Assembly (NCBI RefSeq): GCF_004016525.1
Contig: NZ_SACJ01000003.1
Location: 124,001 to 188,000 of the forward strand
Length of the DNA: 64,000 nt
Direction: 5' to 3'
From: Flavobacterium sufflavum
GTDB lineage: Bacteria > Bacteroidota > Bacteroidia > Flavobacteriales > Flavobacteriaceae
Below are positions 38,672 through 47,235 of this stretch, in pieces. The notes under the pieces were generated by a model that worked only from the letters and a program-made list of their open reading frames with translations, had not been told where the DNA came from and searched no databases. A program made the translations under genes and the position numbers. Position 1 is the first letter of the stretch. The number at the start of each line of letters is the position of its first letter.

Positions 38672-40477
38672 ATGGCAGATACAATCGAAAAAAACGTGAC
38701 TCGTGGTGGTCAGTTTTTAGTTAAAGAAACAAAATGCGAAGATATTTTTATTCCAGAAGATTTCTCTGAAGAACAAAGAATGATGCGCGATATGGTCAAA
38801 GAATTTGTTGATAAAGAGCTTTGGCCCAACAAAGACCGTTTTGAAAAAAGAGACTTTGCATTTACTGTTGAATGCATGCACAAAGCCGCTGAACTCGGAC
38901 TTTTGAGCATTTCTGTTCCGGAAGCCTATGGCGGAATGGGAATGGGATTTGTCGATACGGTTTTGGTTTGCGACTACATTTCAGGAGCAACAGGATCCTT
39001 TTCAAGTGCTTTTGGTGCGCATACCGGAATTGGAACCTTGCCAATCACCTTATACGGAACAGAAGAACAAAAACAAAAATACGTTCCAAAATTAGCTTCC
39101 GGCGAATGGTTTGGTGCTTATTGTCTTACTGAACCCGGAGCTGGAAGTGATGCTAATTCAGGAAAAACCAAAGCTGTTTTATCTGAAGACGGAACACATT
39201 ATAAAATTACAGGGCAAAAAATGTGGATTACCAATGCCGGATTTTGTTCGCTTTTTATTGTTTTTGCCCGAATTGAAGACGATAAAAACATTACAGGTTT
39301 CATTGTAGAAAACAATCCTGAAAACGGTATTTCCACCAATGAAGAAGAGCATAAATTAGGAATCCGTGCTTCATCAACTAGACAGGTGTTTTTTAACGAA
39401 ACTAAAGTTCCTGTAGAAAACATGCTTTCTGAAAGAGGAAATGGTTTCAAAATTGCGATGAACGCATTGAATGTTGGGCGTATTAAATTGGCTGCAGCCT
39501 GTTTGGATTCACAACGAAGAATCATTTCGGGAGCAACTAAGTATTCCAATGAAAGAATCCAATTTAATGTTCCTATTTCGAAATTTGGAGCTATTAGATA
39601 CAAATTAGCCGAGATGGCAACCAGCTGTTACGCTGGCGAAAGTGCTGTTTACAGAGCTGCCAAAAGCATAGAAGAACGAATTTCCATTCGCGAAAGCGAA
39701 GGCGCTCCACATCAGGAAGCCGAATTAAAAGGCGTGGAAGAATTTGCCATAGAATGTGCTATTCTGAAAGTAGCCGTTTCCGAAGACATCCAGAATTGTT
39801 CTGACGAAGGAATTCAAATATTTGGCGGAATGGGATTCTCAGAAGACACGCCAATGGAAAGTGCCTGGCGCGATGCGAGAATTACCCGAATCTATGAAGG
39901 AACAAACGAAATCAACCGAATGCTTTCAGTAGGAATGTTGATAAAAAAAGCCATGAAAGGTCATGTCGATTTATTAGGTCCTGCTTCAAAAGTACAGGAA
40001 GACTTAATGGGCATTCCGTCTTTTGACACTCCTGACTATTCTGAATTATTTTCTGAAGAAAAAGAAATGATCAGCAAATTGAAAAAAGCCTTCTTAATGG
40101 TTGCCGGTGGTGCTGTCCAAAAATACGGTCCTGATTTAGACGAACACCAACAATTATTGATTGCTTCTGCTGATATTCTAATCGAAATTTACATGGCTGA
40201 ATCTTGTATTCTGAGAACCGAAAAATTAGCCAAAAAGTTAGGAGAAGCCAATATCAAAGAACAAATTGCGATGGCAAAGTTGTATCTGTATAAAGCAGTT
40301 GATATCGTTACCCAAAAAGGAAAAGAAAGCATTATTTCTTTTGCCGAAGGCGATGAACAACGCATGATGTTAATGGGATTGAGACGTTATACCAAATACA
40401 CTAATATGCCAAACATTGTCGAAATTAGAAGAACTATTAGTGCTAAAATTATTGCCGAAAACAAATATTGTTTTTAG
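38672..40477 (+). CDS. fadE: Acyl-CoA dehydrogenase (FadE type)
   Basis: 601 residues, longer than common acyl-CoA dehydrogenases and matching Bacillus FadE, with about 170 extra C-terminal residues. Motifs: YCLTEPGAGSDANSGKTKA, KMWITNAG, QIFGGMGFSEDTPMESAWRDARITRIYEGTNEINR. It catalyses the first, FAD-dependent step of beta-oxidation. Last gene of the MarR-fadN-fadA-fadE operon, 77 bp after fadA, followed by a perfect 44-bp palindromic terminator. Confidence 0.95.
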   Translation: MADTIEKNVTRGGQFLVKETKCEDIFIPEDFSEEQRMMRDMVKEFVDKELWPNKDRFEKRDFAFTVECMHKAAELGLLSISVPEAYGGMGMGFVDTVLVCDYISGATGSFSSAFGAHTGIGTLPITLYGTEEQKQKYVPKLASGEWFGAYCLTEPGAGSDANSGKTKAVLSEDGTHYKITGQKMWITNAGFCSLFIVFARIEDDKNITGFIVENNPENGISTNEEEHKLGIRASSTRQVFFNETKVPVENMLSERGNGFKIAMNALNVGRIKLAAACLDSQRRIISGATKYSNERIQFNVPISKFGAIRYKLAEMATSCYAGESAVYRAAKSIEERISIRESEGAPHQEAELKGVEEFAIECAILKVAVSEDIQNCSDEGIQIFGGMGFSEDTPMESAWRDARITRIYEGTNEINRMLSVGMLIKKAMKGHVDLLGPASKVQEDLMGIPSFDTPDYSELFSEEKEMISKLKKAFLMVAGGAVQKYGPDLDEHQQLLIASADILIEIYMAESCILRTEKLAKKLGEANIKEQIAMAKLYLYKAVDIVTQKGKESIISFAEGDEQRMMLMGLRRYTKYTNMPNIVEIRRTISAKIIAENKYCF

Positions 40478-40501
40478 AAAATCTATTCCAAATTCAGCAT
40501 A

Positions 40502-40545
40502 AAAAAACGTCCCATCCCGATAGCTATCGGGATGGGACGTTTTTT
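40502..40545. terminator. Bidirectional terminator, perfect 44-bp palindrome
   Basis: Six A, then CGTCCCATCCCGATAG and its exact complement, then six T, without a loop interruption. It serves the fad operon and the convergent DUF4251 gene. Its core TCCCGATAGCTATCGGGA recurs, with one changed base, inside bshC (12734-12751). Confidence 0.92.
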
Positions 40546-40559
40546 AGTTCTAATTACAA

Positions 40560-41084
40560 TTACTCCTTTTTTTCTTCTTTTATTGGCATTATTTCCCCAA
40601 AATAATTAATTGGAGCTCTATTATTACTAATAACCGATAATGTTGTACTACCTTCAAAAGAGACAGAAAGTGTCATATTAAAATAATCCTGTTGTCCCTT
40701 GATAGCAACATCAATTATATACCCTTTCTTTTCTTTTTTCACAGTAAACTTTTCAGGTTTGCCTTCAAATTTCAATCCTGCATCACTGCCTCCATAAGCT
40801 AATCCACTATATCCCCTACCAAAAAAAGGCATATCACTTTTAATAAAATCAGGTTTAAACTTTATAAAGTTTGGATTTGTGGTCAAATCGACAAATCTAA
40901 AAGTTTGTGAATTTGAATTTTGGGCAACAAATTCAAATTCTTTAGCATTAATCAATTTTTCTATTTCTCGTTCCTTTTCTAATCTTTTTTCGGCTCTGAG
41001 TTGTTTTTTAGTTTTTTCTTGGGAAAAACCTATAAAAAAAGAACAACAAAGTAAAAGCAAAACAACTATTTTATGTGTTTTCAT
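40560..41084 (-). CDS. Exported DUF4251 family protein
   Basis: 174 residues. Signal peptide (to about residue 22, FIGFSQ), then a Lys/Glu/Arg-rich helix (KKQLRAEKRLEKEREIEKL) and a beta-rich domain with FEFVAQNSNSQTFRFVDLTTNPNFIKF and LPFFGRGY-like AYGG motifs typical of DUF4251. Periplasmic or surface; function unknown. Monocistronic, convergent with the fad operon. Confidence 0.83.
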   Translation of the reverse strand: MKTHKIVVLLLLCCSFFIGFSQEKTKKQLRAEKRLEKEREIEKLINAKEFEFVAQNSNSQTFRFVDLTTNPNFIKFKPDFIKSDMPFFGRGYSGLAYGGSDAGLKFEGKPEKFTVKKEKKGYIIDVAIKGQQDYFNMTLSVSFEGSTTLSVISNNRAPINYFGEIMPIKEEKKE

Positions 41085-41243
41085 GATTTCTAATTTTATT
41101 TATTTTATACGATAAGTACTGATTTACAAAACATAAACTTCTATAAATATAAAACTATTCCCTAAATAAGAACGCTTCAATTAAACGAAGTTTCTTCTTT
41201 TGAAATCACAAAAATTGTTCCTATTTTAGATAAAAACAAAATC

Positions 41244-41313
41244 ATATGAAATGAGCATATCCAAAAATTGGTCGCAAGCACCAATAGCAAGATGCAAATT
41301 ACATATGACCAAT
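41244..41313 (+). promoter_or_regulatory. Leader with two mutually exclusive hairpins
   Basis: ATTGGTC at 41267-41273 can pair with ACCAAT at 41280-41285 (7-nt loop) or with GACCAAT at 41307-41313. A separate ATATG/CATAT hairpin lies just upstream (41244-41260). It precedes the ATG at 41338 by about 25 bp. It matches no riboswitch class I can recall. Confidence 0.35.
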
Positions 41314-41337
41314 AAAAAAAACAATAAATATCAACAT

Positions 41338-41862
41338 ATGAAAATATTAGGAATAGGATCCCGAATAGCACATCCTGAATACGGGAAAGGAGTAATTACC
41401 AATGTTTCATCAACGGACTATTGGGTTACTTTTATAGAAAACGGATTAGAAACAATAGCATTAGATGATACTTTCGAAATCATTGAAGCCGCTGAAAACG
41501 AAGTGGATACAGTAAGTTTCTCTGAAGTAAAAACAACTTTACGTAATCTTCTAAAAAAATGGGCAGATGTTTCCGAAATTGTTCCCATAGGCGACAAATG
41601 GAAAGGTGGGAAAATGATTCTGGAACCAGGTCAGGCCGGTTTAGCTTCGAAAGAAATTCCGATTGACACTTTTTTTCATAAAATAGTGATGGTCAGAGAC
41701 CGTTTACGCGTGATGGAACAAAAAATAAACTCAAGTAAAATAGAAGAAATTGAAAAAATAGAATTGCAACAATACATCACCCGAATTTACGGTAGTTTGA
41801 CTTCTTTTAATATTCTATTCAAATCACCAACCAATCATTTTGTTGGGGAAAAATCAAAATAG
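41338..41862 (+). CDS. Unknown protein with N-terminal Tudor/KOW-like motif
   Basis: 174 residues from the ATG at 41338; the frame extends upstream to 41251 but those residues look like untranslated leader. Residues 5-45 (GIGSRIAHPEYGKGVITNVSSTDYWVTFIENGLETI) resemble the RNA-polymerase-binding Tudor domain at the end of PcrA/UvrD helicases (HPxYGxGxV then FxxxGxKxL). The rest is a helical domain (LRNLLKKWADVSEIV..., FHKIVMVRDRLRVMEQKI). A link to transcription or repair is speculation from that motif. Confidence 0.75.
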   Translation: MKILGIGSRIAHPEYGKGVITNVSSTDYWVTFIENGLETIALDDTFEIIEAAENEVDTVSFSEVKTTLRNLLKKWADVSEIVPIGDKWKGGKMILEPGQAGLASKEIPIDTFFHKIVMVRDRLRVMEQKINSSKIEEIEKIELQQYITRIYGSLTSFNILFKSPTNHFVGEKSK

Positions 41863-41928
41863 AAATACTAATATGATTTTCGCACTTTTTGTGTTATTTT
41901 TATAGCTTTAAACCTATTCTACAAAATC

Positions 41929-42456
41929 ATGAAAAAATTTATTCTTCTTACCCTAGGTATAACAACTCTTTTTATCGGATGTAAACCTCAAAATAAATCA
42001 GCCGATACTAAAAAGTTAAATATTGCATTCGAATCCAAAAGTAACAGCAGCGTTGCAGGAACAGCTACTTTTATTGAAAAAAATGGAAAAGTAACATTCG
42101 AGGCTAAACTATCCGGATTAAAATCGGGAGTTCACGCTATCCATATCCATGAAAAATCAGATTGTTCAGCTGCTGATGGAAGTTCAGCTGGAGGACATTG
42201 GAATCCAACCTTTAAAAAACATGGAAAATGGGGAATTGGCGAATATCACAAAGGTGATATTGGTAATTTCACAGCTGACGGAAAAGGAAATGGTTCCATT
42301 AAAATGACCACTGACGAATGGTGTATTGGTTGTGGAGATCAAACCAAAGACATCTTAGGCAAAGGATTGATTGTTCATGACGGAACGGATGATTTTACTA
42401 CGCAACCAGCAGGAAATGCCGGTGCAAGAGTAGCCTGTACAGCAATCATAAAATAA
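41929..42456 (+). CDS. sodC: Cu/Zn superoxide dismutase, lipoprotein
   Basis: 175 residues with lipobox LFIGC (Cys18), so membrane-anchored in the envelope. Metal ligands: His72 and His74 (HAIHIHEKSDC), His90 (GGHWNP), His98, His107 and Asp110, and His150 (LIVHDGTDDF). The disulfide is Cys79-Cys170. An additional WCIGCG pair (Cys132/Cys135) is present. It converts superoxide to H2O2 and oxygen outside the cytoplasm. It is followed after 25 bp by the YdeI-like gene. Confidence 0.95.
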   Translation: MKKFILLTLGITTLFIGCKPQNKSADTKKLNIAFESKSNSSVAGTATFIEKNGKVTFEAKLSGLKSGVHAIHIHEKSDCSAADGSSAGGHWNPTFKKHGKWGIGEYHKGDIGNFTADGKGNGSIKMTTDEWCIGCGDQTKDILGKGLIVHDGTDDFTTQPAGNAGARVACTAIIK

Positions 42457-42481
42457 TTATTTCAAAGAAATCTATCCCGTT

Positions 42482-43051
42482 TTGGAAAATAAAGAGCATC
42501 ATTATTTTAAAAATGCTACTGAATGGAGAAATTGGCTTCATGAAAATCATGCAACTTCAAAAGGGGTTTATTTAATTTTTTATAAAATAGACAGCCCTTT
42601 TGAAAGCATGCGTTGGGAAGAAGCTGTTCAGGTAGCCTTGTGTTATGGCTGGATAGACTCTACTGTAAGGAAAATTGATGCTAACAAAAGAAAACAATCT
42701 TTCTCACCCAGAAAGGATAAAAGTGCATGGAGTAAACTCAATAAAACTTATATTGAAAAACTCATTGGTGAAAAACTAATGCACGAAAGTGGTTTGGCAA
42801 AAATTGAAATCGCAAAGAAAAATGGTTCATGGAGCAGTTTAGACCATGTTGAGGAATTAGTTATTCCTCCCGATTTAGAAATTGCATTTCAAAAAAACAA
42901 ACTGGCTTTTGAAAACTACAAAAATTTCAGTCCTTCTTATAGGAAAAACTATTTATACTGGTTAAGCCAGGCAAAACGTGAAGAAACCAGGAATAATCGA
43001 ATTGTAGAAATAATCCAATTTTGCGAGAAAAACATAAAATCACGAAATTAA
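42482..43051 (+). CDS. YdeI/OmpD-associated family protein
   Basis: 189 residues. FKNATEWRNWLHENHATSKGVYLIFYKI, EEAVQVALCYGWIDSTVRKIDANKRKQSFSPRK and SPSYRKNYLYWLSQAKREETRNNRI match the YdeI/OmdA family of small bacteriocin-protection-type proteins; the molecular function is not known. There is no ATG before the conserved block: translation must begin at the TTG at 42482. Probably cotranscribed with sodC (25 bp gap). Confidence 0.87.
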   Translation: MENKEHHYFKNATEWRNWLHENHATSKGVYLIFYKIDSPFESMRWEEAVQVALCYGWIDSTVRKIDANKRKQSFSPRKDKSAWSKLNKTYIEKLIGEKLMHESGLAKIEIAKKNGSWSSLDHVEELVIPPDLEIAFQKNKLAFENYKNFSPSYRKNYLYWLSQAKREETRNNRIVEIIQFCEKNIKSRN

Positions 43052-43106
43052 CTTAAATTGATTAATTAATTAAAGATAACTTTTTAAACAAAACCATAAA
43101 AATACA

Positions 43107-43114
43107 TAGCTTTG
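43107..43114 (+). promoter_or_regulatory. -7 element of the LETM1-related gene
   Basis: TAGCTTTG matches TANNTTTG and lies 18 bp before the ATG; no -33 TTG is seen. Confidence 0.45.
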
Positions 43115-43132
43115 TAGCATCAAAATAAGACT

Positions 43133-44332
43133 ATGATTAACCCTTCTGCATCTGGTTGGATTGATAAATTTTTTATCAAGCAGGAATTCACGAAACAGCA
43201 TGTTTTCATGGATGCTGATTTATTTTACAAAAAAATCAGAGCCACTGGTTTTATCTACGGTCATATTATTTCGTTTGAAACTCCGGCATTTATCGATACC
43301 AAAGGCTGGGTTCAAAATGAAATCCCTAAAGTTTCTTTATTAAATACCTTGTATGGTATTTATGGATCAATAACTCATGACGTTGATCCCAATGCTTTTA
43401 TTAAAAAGTGCCTTGATTTTTATGATGATATGCATCCACAAGGCTTTAATTTGTTTAAAAAAGTATTGCCAAATGGCGCTCCTTCTTTAAATCTGGAAAA
43501 AATTATTGATACCAGAGTTCAAACCAATGTAGACATTATCAATAAAAACTTTTCCCATATTGTTACTAATGCCTTGCTTTTTATAGACATTTTAGCCTTT
43601 AGACAATATTTAATCAATGGAAAAATTCCCGAGAAATATCTAAAAAAAATTGAAGAAGCTGTAATTAGCGTAGTTACTTTAGCCTTAAAAATTAAGACCA
43701 ATAAATCTAATTATGACGATTTATTAATCAAACTCTTTGAAGCTTCGGTACGTTACAGTAAATTTTCTAAAATTAACACTCAAAATATAGACGAACTCAA
43801 TTTGGACTACTTCAGTTCTAATTTAGAAAAATACTATTTGATTGATATGGCCGGAATGGCATTGTGGAGTGATGGGGAAATTGAAAATGAAGAAATTTAC
43901 TTTTTACATAAATTAGCTCAAAACCTTAAAATACCTACTGATTTTGTAACGGAAAGTATTAAAAATACGGATGATTTTATAACTAAATATCAAAAAGAAA
44001 TTCCGTATTTTAATTATTCAAATCCTGTAAAACATTTTTACGATCAAACCACACAAAGTGTTATTACATTGATTACCCGAAATAAAAACAGACTACTTAA
44101 GGAAATCATCCAAAGTAAGGAATTAATGATTTTATTGGCTTATTCCACCCGAAGAGATTTGGATGAAAAAGAAAAAAAGAAAGTAAAAAAACAGTTATTG
44201 GACATTTGTAAAACAATCCCTTCTCTAACTATTTTTTTACTTCCGGGAGGAAGTTTATTACTTCCTATTTTAATTAAATTTATCCCTACCCTGCTTCCAT
44301 CTGCTTTCAATGAAAATCTGGATAACGAATAA
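43133..44332 (+). CDS. LETM1-related, biofilm-associated type protein
   Basis: 399 residues, mostly helical. The C-terminus (TIFLLPGGSLLLPILIKFIPTLLPSAF) matches the ribosome-binding-type segment of LETM1 proteins. The middle (MAGMALWSDGEIENEEIYFLHKLAQ) resembles a TerB-like helical motif. This architecture is what Flavobacteria annotate as LETM1-related biofilm-associated protein. One hydrophobic stretch near residue 375 may be membrane-associated. The role is inferred only from the family label. Confidence 0.82.
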   Translation: MINPSASGWIDKFFIKQEFTKQHVFMDADLFYKKIRATGFIYGHIISFETPAFIDTKGWVQNEIPKVSLLNTLYGIYGSITHDVDPNAFIKKCLDFYDDMHPQGFNLFKKVLPNGAPSLNLEKIIDTRVQTNVDIINKNFSHIVTNALLFIDILAFRQYLINGKIPEKYLKKIEEAVISVVTLALKIKTNKSNYDDLLIKLFEASVRYSKFSKINTQNIDELNLDYFSSNLEKYYLIDMAGMALWSDGEIENEEIYFLHKLAQNLKIPTDFVTESIKNTDDFITKYQKEIPYFNYSNPVKHFYDQTTQSVITLITRNKNRLLKEIIQSKELMILLAYSTRRDLDEKEKKKVKKQLLDICKTIPSLTIFLLPGGSLLLPILIKFIPTLLPSAFNENLDNE

Positions 44333-44362
44333 AAAAATCGCCTCAAGGGCGATTTTCTTTTT
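44332..44362. terminator. Bidirectional terminator
   Basis: AAAATCGCC / GGGCGATTTT with a TCAA loop between convergent genes, flanked by A and T runs. Confidence 0.88.
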
Positions 44363-44363
44363 T

Positions 44364-44999
44364 TTATAAACTCAATTGATATACTTCGTCCAACTCTAAG
44401 TTGGAACTCATATTTACCTCTAAATCGGTTACAAATCCTGAATTCAAACCGTAAACCCAACCGTGTAAGGTTAAATCCTGTCCGTTTTTCCAAGCAGCTT
44501 GAACAATCGATGTTTTAGCTAAATCAAAAACCTGCTCTTTAACATTAATTTCAACAAAAGTATTAAAACGTTCCGTTTCGTCTTGGATAGAATCTAAGTA
44601 AATATTGTGTAAACGGTACACATCTTTAATGTGTCTAATCCAGTTATCAATAATACCTATAGACTGATTCCCCATTGCCGCTTTTACACCACCACAACCA
44701 TAATGTCCGCAAACAATTACGTGTTTTACTTTTAAAACATTAACAGCATAATCCAAAACACTTAGCATATTCATATCAGAATGTACTACCATATTAGCAA
44801 TATTTCTGTGTACAAAAACCTCACCTGGCTTAGCACCAATTATTTCATTTGCTGGAACACGACTATCTGAACATCCTATCCACAACAATGGTGGTGTTTG
44901 TCCTTTGGCTAAATCTGCAAAATAATTAGGGTCTTTTTCTAATGATCTTTCTACCCATTCTTTGTTATTATCTAATATTTTTTTATAAAAATCAACCAT
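44364..44999 (-). CDS. Beta-class carbonic anhydrase next to a SulP transporter
   Basis: 211 residues. Zinc ligands Cys43 (GCSDSRV, Asp45/Arg47 dyad), His99 and Cys102 (CGHYGCGG). It is a paralogue of the enzyme at 26969-27595. It lies 47 bp downstream of a SulP anion transporter gene on the same strand. The pair suggests coupling of bicarbonate uptake or release with CO2 hydration. Confidence 0.95.
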   Translation of the reverse strand: MVDFYKKILDNNKEWVERSLEKDPNYFADLAKGQTPPLLWIGCSDSRVPANEIIGAKPGEVFVHRNIANMVVHSDMNMLSVLDYAVNVLKVKHVIVCGHYGCGGVKAAMGNQSIGIIDNWIRHIKDVYRLHNIYLDSIQDETERFNTFVEINVKEQVFDLAKTSIVQAAWKNGQDLTLHGWVYGLNSGFVTDLEVNMSSNLELDEVYQLSL

Positions 45000-45046
45000 C
45001 TCAATTTAATTTTATTCTGTTTAACTTTATTTTTTTACTATGGTTT

Positions 45047-46684
45047 TTAAAAAACCTCTTTTTTTACCATTACTCGTTTGGCAACATCATAATAATGCTC
45101 AATCGTTACGTGATTAGGTACTTCGTCAGAGTTCTCTAACTGATATGCCTTTTTAAAGCCTTTCAATTTCACCTTAATGTTTTCATCTACTGCTCTTGTT
45201 GACTTAAATTCTTTGATTAAATCTAAGATATCATGAGCAATATATACCGTATCATGGGCTGTAATAACCACATTAGAATTTTCAGGAATAGAATTCAATG
45301 TACTCTTAATTGCAGCCTTATTCAAAAAAGAAACTTCTTGCGCCAAATCAATGTGAATAATATCTCCATCAGCATATTCATCTTTCTTGAAAGTATAAGC
45401 TCTTTTTAGATTTCCTTTCAAAACAAAAATGACACTGATAACAATCCCTAACATAACTCCTTTTAGTAAATCAGTTGCAACAACAGCAACCATAGTGGCT
45501 ATAAAAGGAACAAACTGATACTTTCCTTTTTCCCAGAAATGTTTAATTGTTGATGGTTTTGCTAATTTGTAACCTACTAAAATCAGAATCGTTGCTAAAG
45601 TTGCCAATGGAATCTTGTTTAAAACCACCGGAATAATTAATACGCTCAACAACAATAAAACTCCATGAATAATGGTTGACATCTTAGACTTAGCTCCTGC
45701 ATTACAGTTTGCAGAAGAACGAACTACCACAGAAGTCATTGGTAAACCACCTAAAAGCGAGCTCACAATATTCCCTATTCCCTGTGCTTTTAATTCCACA
45801 TTAGTATTAGTATATCTTTTTTGCGGATCTAATCTGTCCGAAGCTTCAATACACAATAATGTTTCGATAGAGGCAACAATAGCAATTGTGATTCCTACAG
45901 TCCAAACCTGAGGATTTGCAAGTCCTGCAAAATTAGGCACTACAATAATTGTTTTAAACTCATCAATTGATGTAGGGACCGGTAAAGAAACCAAATGCTC
46001 GTCAGCAATAGCCAGAGAACTCCCTGTACTAATGAAAATTTCATTTAAAACAATCCCAAAAATAACAGCGATTAAAGCTCCCGGAACTAATTTGAATTTC
46101 TTAAAAAAAGCAACTTTATCCCAGGAAATAAGTATTGCCAAGGAAACTAAGGTTATAATTATTGCCCCTAATTGAAAATGATTGAATACCTGAAACAATG
46201 ATGATAATGTATTATCACCATCAACTTGAGAAAAAGCCTGATCTCCTTCAAAATCAGCATCATATCCAAACGCATGTGGAAGTTGTTTTAGAATAATTAT
46301 AATTCCAATTCCTGCAAGCATTCCTTCGATAACATTTGTTGGAAAATAATTCGAAATGCTTCCCGCTTTAATAAAACCTAATGCTAATTGAATCAAACCC
46401 GCAATAAAAACTGCCGATAAAAAGATATCAAAAGCTCCCAAATCAGTTATTGCTGTAAGAACAATTGCTGTCAAACCAGCCGCTGGCCCTGAAACACTGA
46501 TGTGAGACTGGCTTAAATAACCTACCACTATCCCTCCTACAACACCAGCAATAATACCCGAAAAAAGTGGTGCGCCAGAAGCCATTGCTATACCTAAACA
46601 CAATGGTAACGCCACCAAGAAAACCACTAAACCAGATGCAAAATCAGATTTAAGGTTGGCAAAAAGATTAATTTTTTTTGTCAT
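45047..46684 (-). CDS. SulP family anion transporter (possible bicarbonate transporter)
   Basis: 545 residues. Multi-pass membrane domain: LVVFLVALPLCLGIAMASGAPLFSGIIAGVVGGIVVG, SVSGPAAGLTAIV, GLPMTSVVVRSSANCNAGAKSK. A short C-terminal STAS-like domain follows (from about residue 440, IIHIDLAQEVSFLNKAAIKSTL). SulP/SLC26 proteins move sulfate, bicarbonate or dicarboxylates. The carbonic anhydrase gene directly downstream favours bicarbonate, which is inference. Confidence 0.92.
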   Translation of the reverse strand: MTKKINLFANLKSDFASGLVVFLVALPLCLGIAMASGAPLFSGIIAGVVGGIVVGYLSQSHISVSGPAAGLTAIVLTAITDLGAFDIFLSAVFIAGLIQLALGFIKAGSISNYFPTNVIEGMLAGIGIIIILKQLPHAFGYDADFEGDQAFSQVDGDNTLSSLFQVFNHFQLGAIIITLVSLAILISWDKVAFFKKFKLVPGALIAVIFGIVLNEIFISTGSSLAIADEHLVSLPVPTSIDEFKTIIVVPNFAGLANPQVWTVGITIAIVASIETLLCIEASDRLDPQKRYTNTNVELKAQGIGNIVSSLLGGLPMTSVVVRSSANCNAGAKSKMSTIIHGVLLLLSVLIIPVVLNKIPLATLATILILVGYKLAKPSTIKHFWEKGKYQFVPFIATMVAVVATDLLKGVMLGIVISVIFVLKGNLKRAYTFKKDEYADGDIIHIDLAQEVSFLNKAAIKSTLNSIPENSNVVITAHDTVYIAHDILDLIKEFKSTRAVDENIKVKLKGFKKAYQLENSDEVPNHVTIEHYYDVAKRVMVKKEVF

Positions 46685-46768
46685 AATACTACAATAAATT
46701 ACATGTAACTCCTGACCGTATAATCTATAAATGCGGTCAAAAATTTCTAAAAAGTCTAATTGAATGTA

Positions 46769-47053
46769 TTATGCTCTATCGGGAGGCGGGGTAAAAATAG
46801 TTCTTGAAACATTATCATGTTTCGACAAGTTCTCAGATAGAATCAAACTTCTAAGCACAGTAGTTTTTAATTCGAAAGTAGAAGTGGAAGCAGCAATATA
46901 AAGTATATGTTTCACTTCTTTTTTAGCAAGCTCTTCCTCTGACATACTATAAAACATAGACGTATCAGTAGACTTCTCTATCAACTTTATAATTGTAGGA
47001 GTTGATAAAAAAGCTATGAAAAGAAATAAAAAAAAGCGCGCTATTAATTTCAT
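46769..47053 (-). CDS. Small membrane-anchored protein of unknown function
   Basis: 94 residues from the ATG at 47053 (the longer frame to 47131 adds implausible residues). One N-terminal hydrophobic segment (MKLIARFFLFLFIAFLSTPTII) acts as a signal or anchor. It is followed by a polar region (MSEEELAKKEVKHILYIA) and a Pro-rich end (IFTPPPDRA). No known family. It lies 84 bp upstream of the SulP gene on the same strand and could lead that operon. Confidence 0.65.
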   Translation of the reverse strand: MKLIARFFLFLFIAFLSTPTIIKLIEKSTDTSMFYSMSEEELAKKEVKHILYIAASTSTFELKTTVLRSLILSENLSKHDNVSRTIFTPPPDRA

Positions 47054-47208
47054 AAGGACAAAATTAAACTTAAAAAAGCAAATTAAACGTAAGTTATTAG
47101 CATTTTTTTTCAAAATTTTGCATAAAAACAAAACAGTAATCTCTTAAAAAAACCCTCTATTACTTTTAATTCTTTCAATTTTTAACCATAAATTAAATTG
47201 ATTGTTTT

Positions 47209-47216
47209 TATATTTG
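47209..47216 (+). promoter_or_regulatory. -7 element of oxyR
   Basis: TATATTTG, 19 bp before the ATG; a -33 TTG at the right distance is not visible. Confidence 0.5.
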
Positions 47217-47235
47217 TATCAAAATTCTCTATTTC

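Noticed and set aside
41177..41371. 64-codon minus-strand ORF rich in Phe and Leu
   Set aside because: It overlaps the start of the Tudor-like gene and the leader; hydrophobicity is what reverse-strand AT-rich DNA encodes by chance.
47101..47130. Long form of the 46769-47053 gene starting at 47131
   Set aside because: The added 26 residues are Lys/Asn/Phe-rich without a signal, while the ATG at 47053 gives a clean N-terminal hydrophobic segment.
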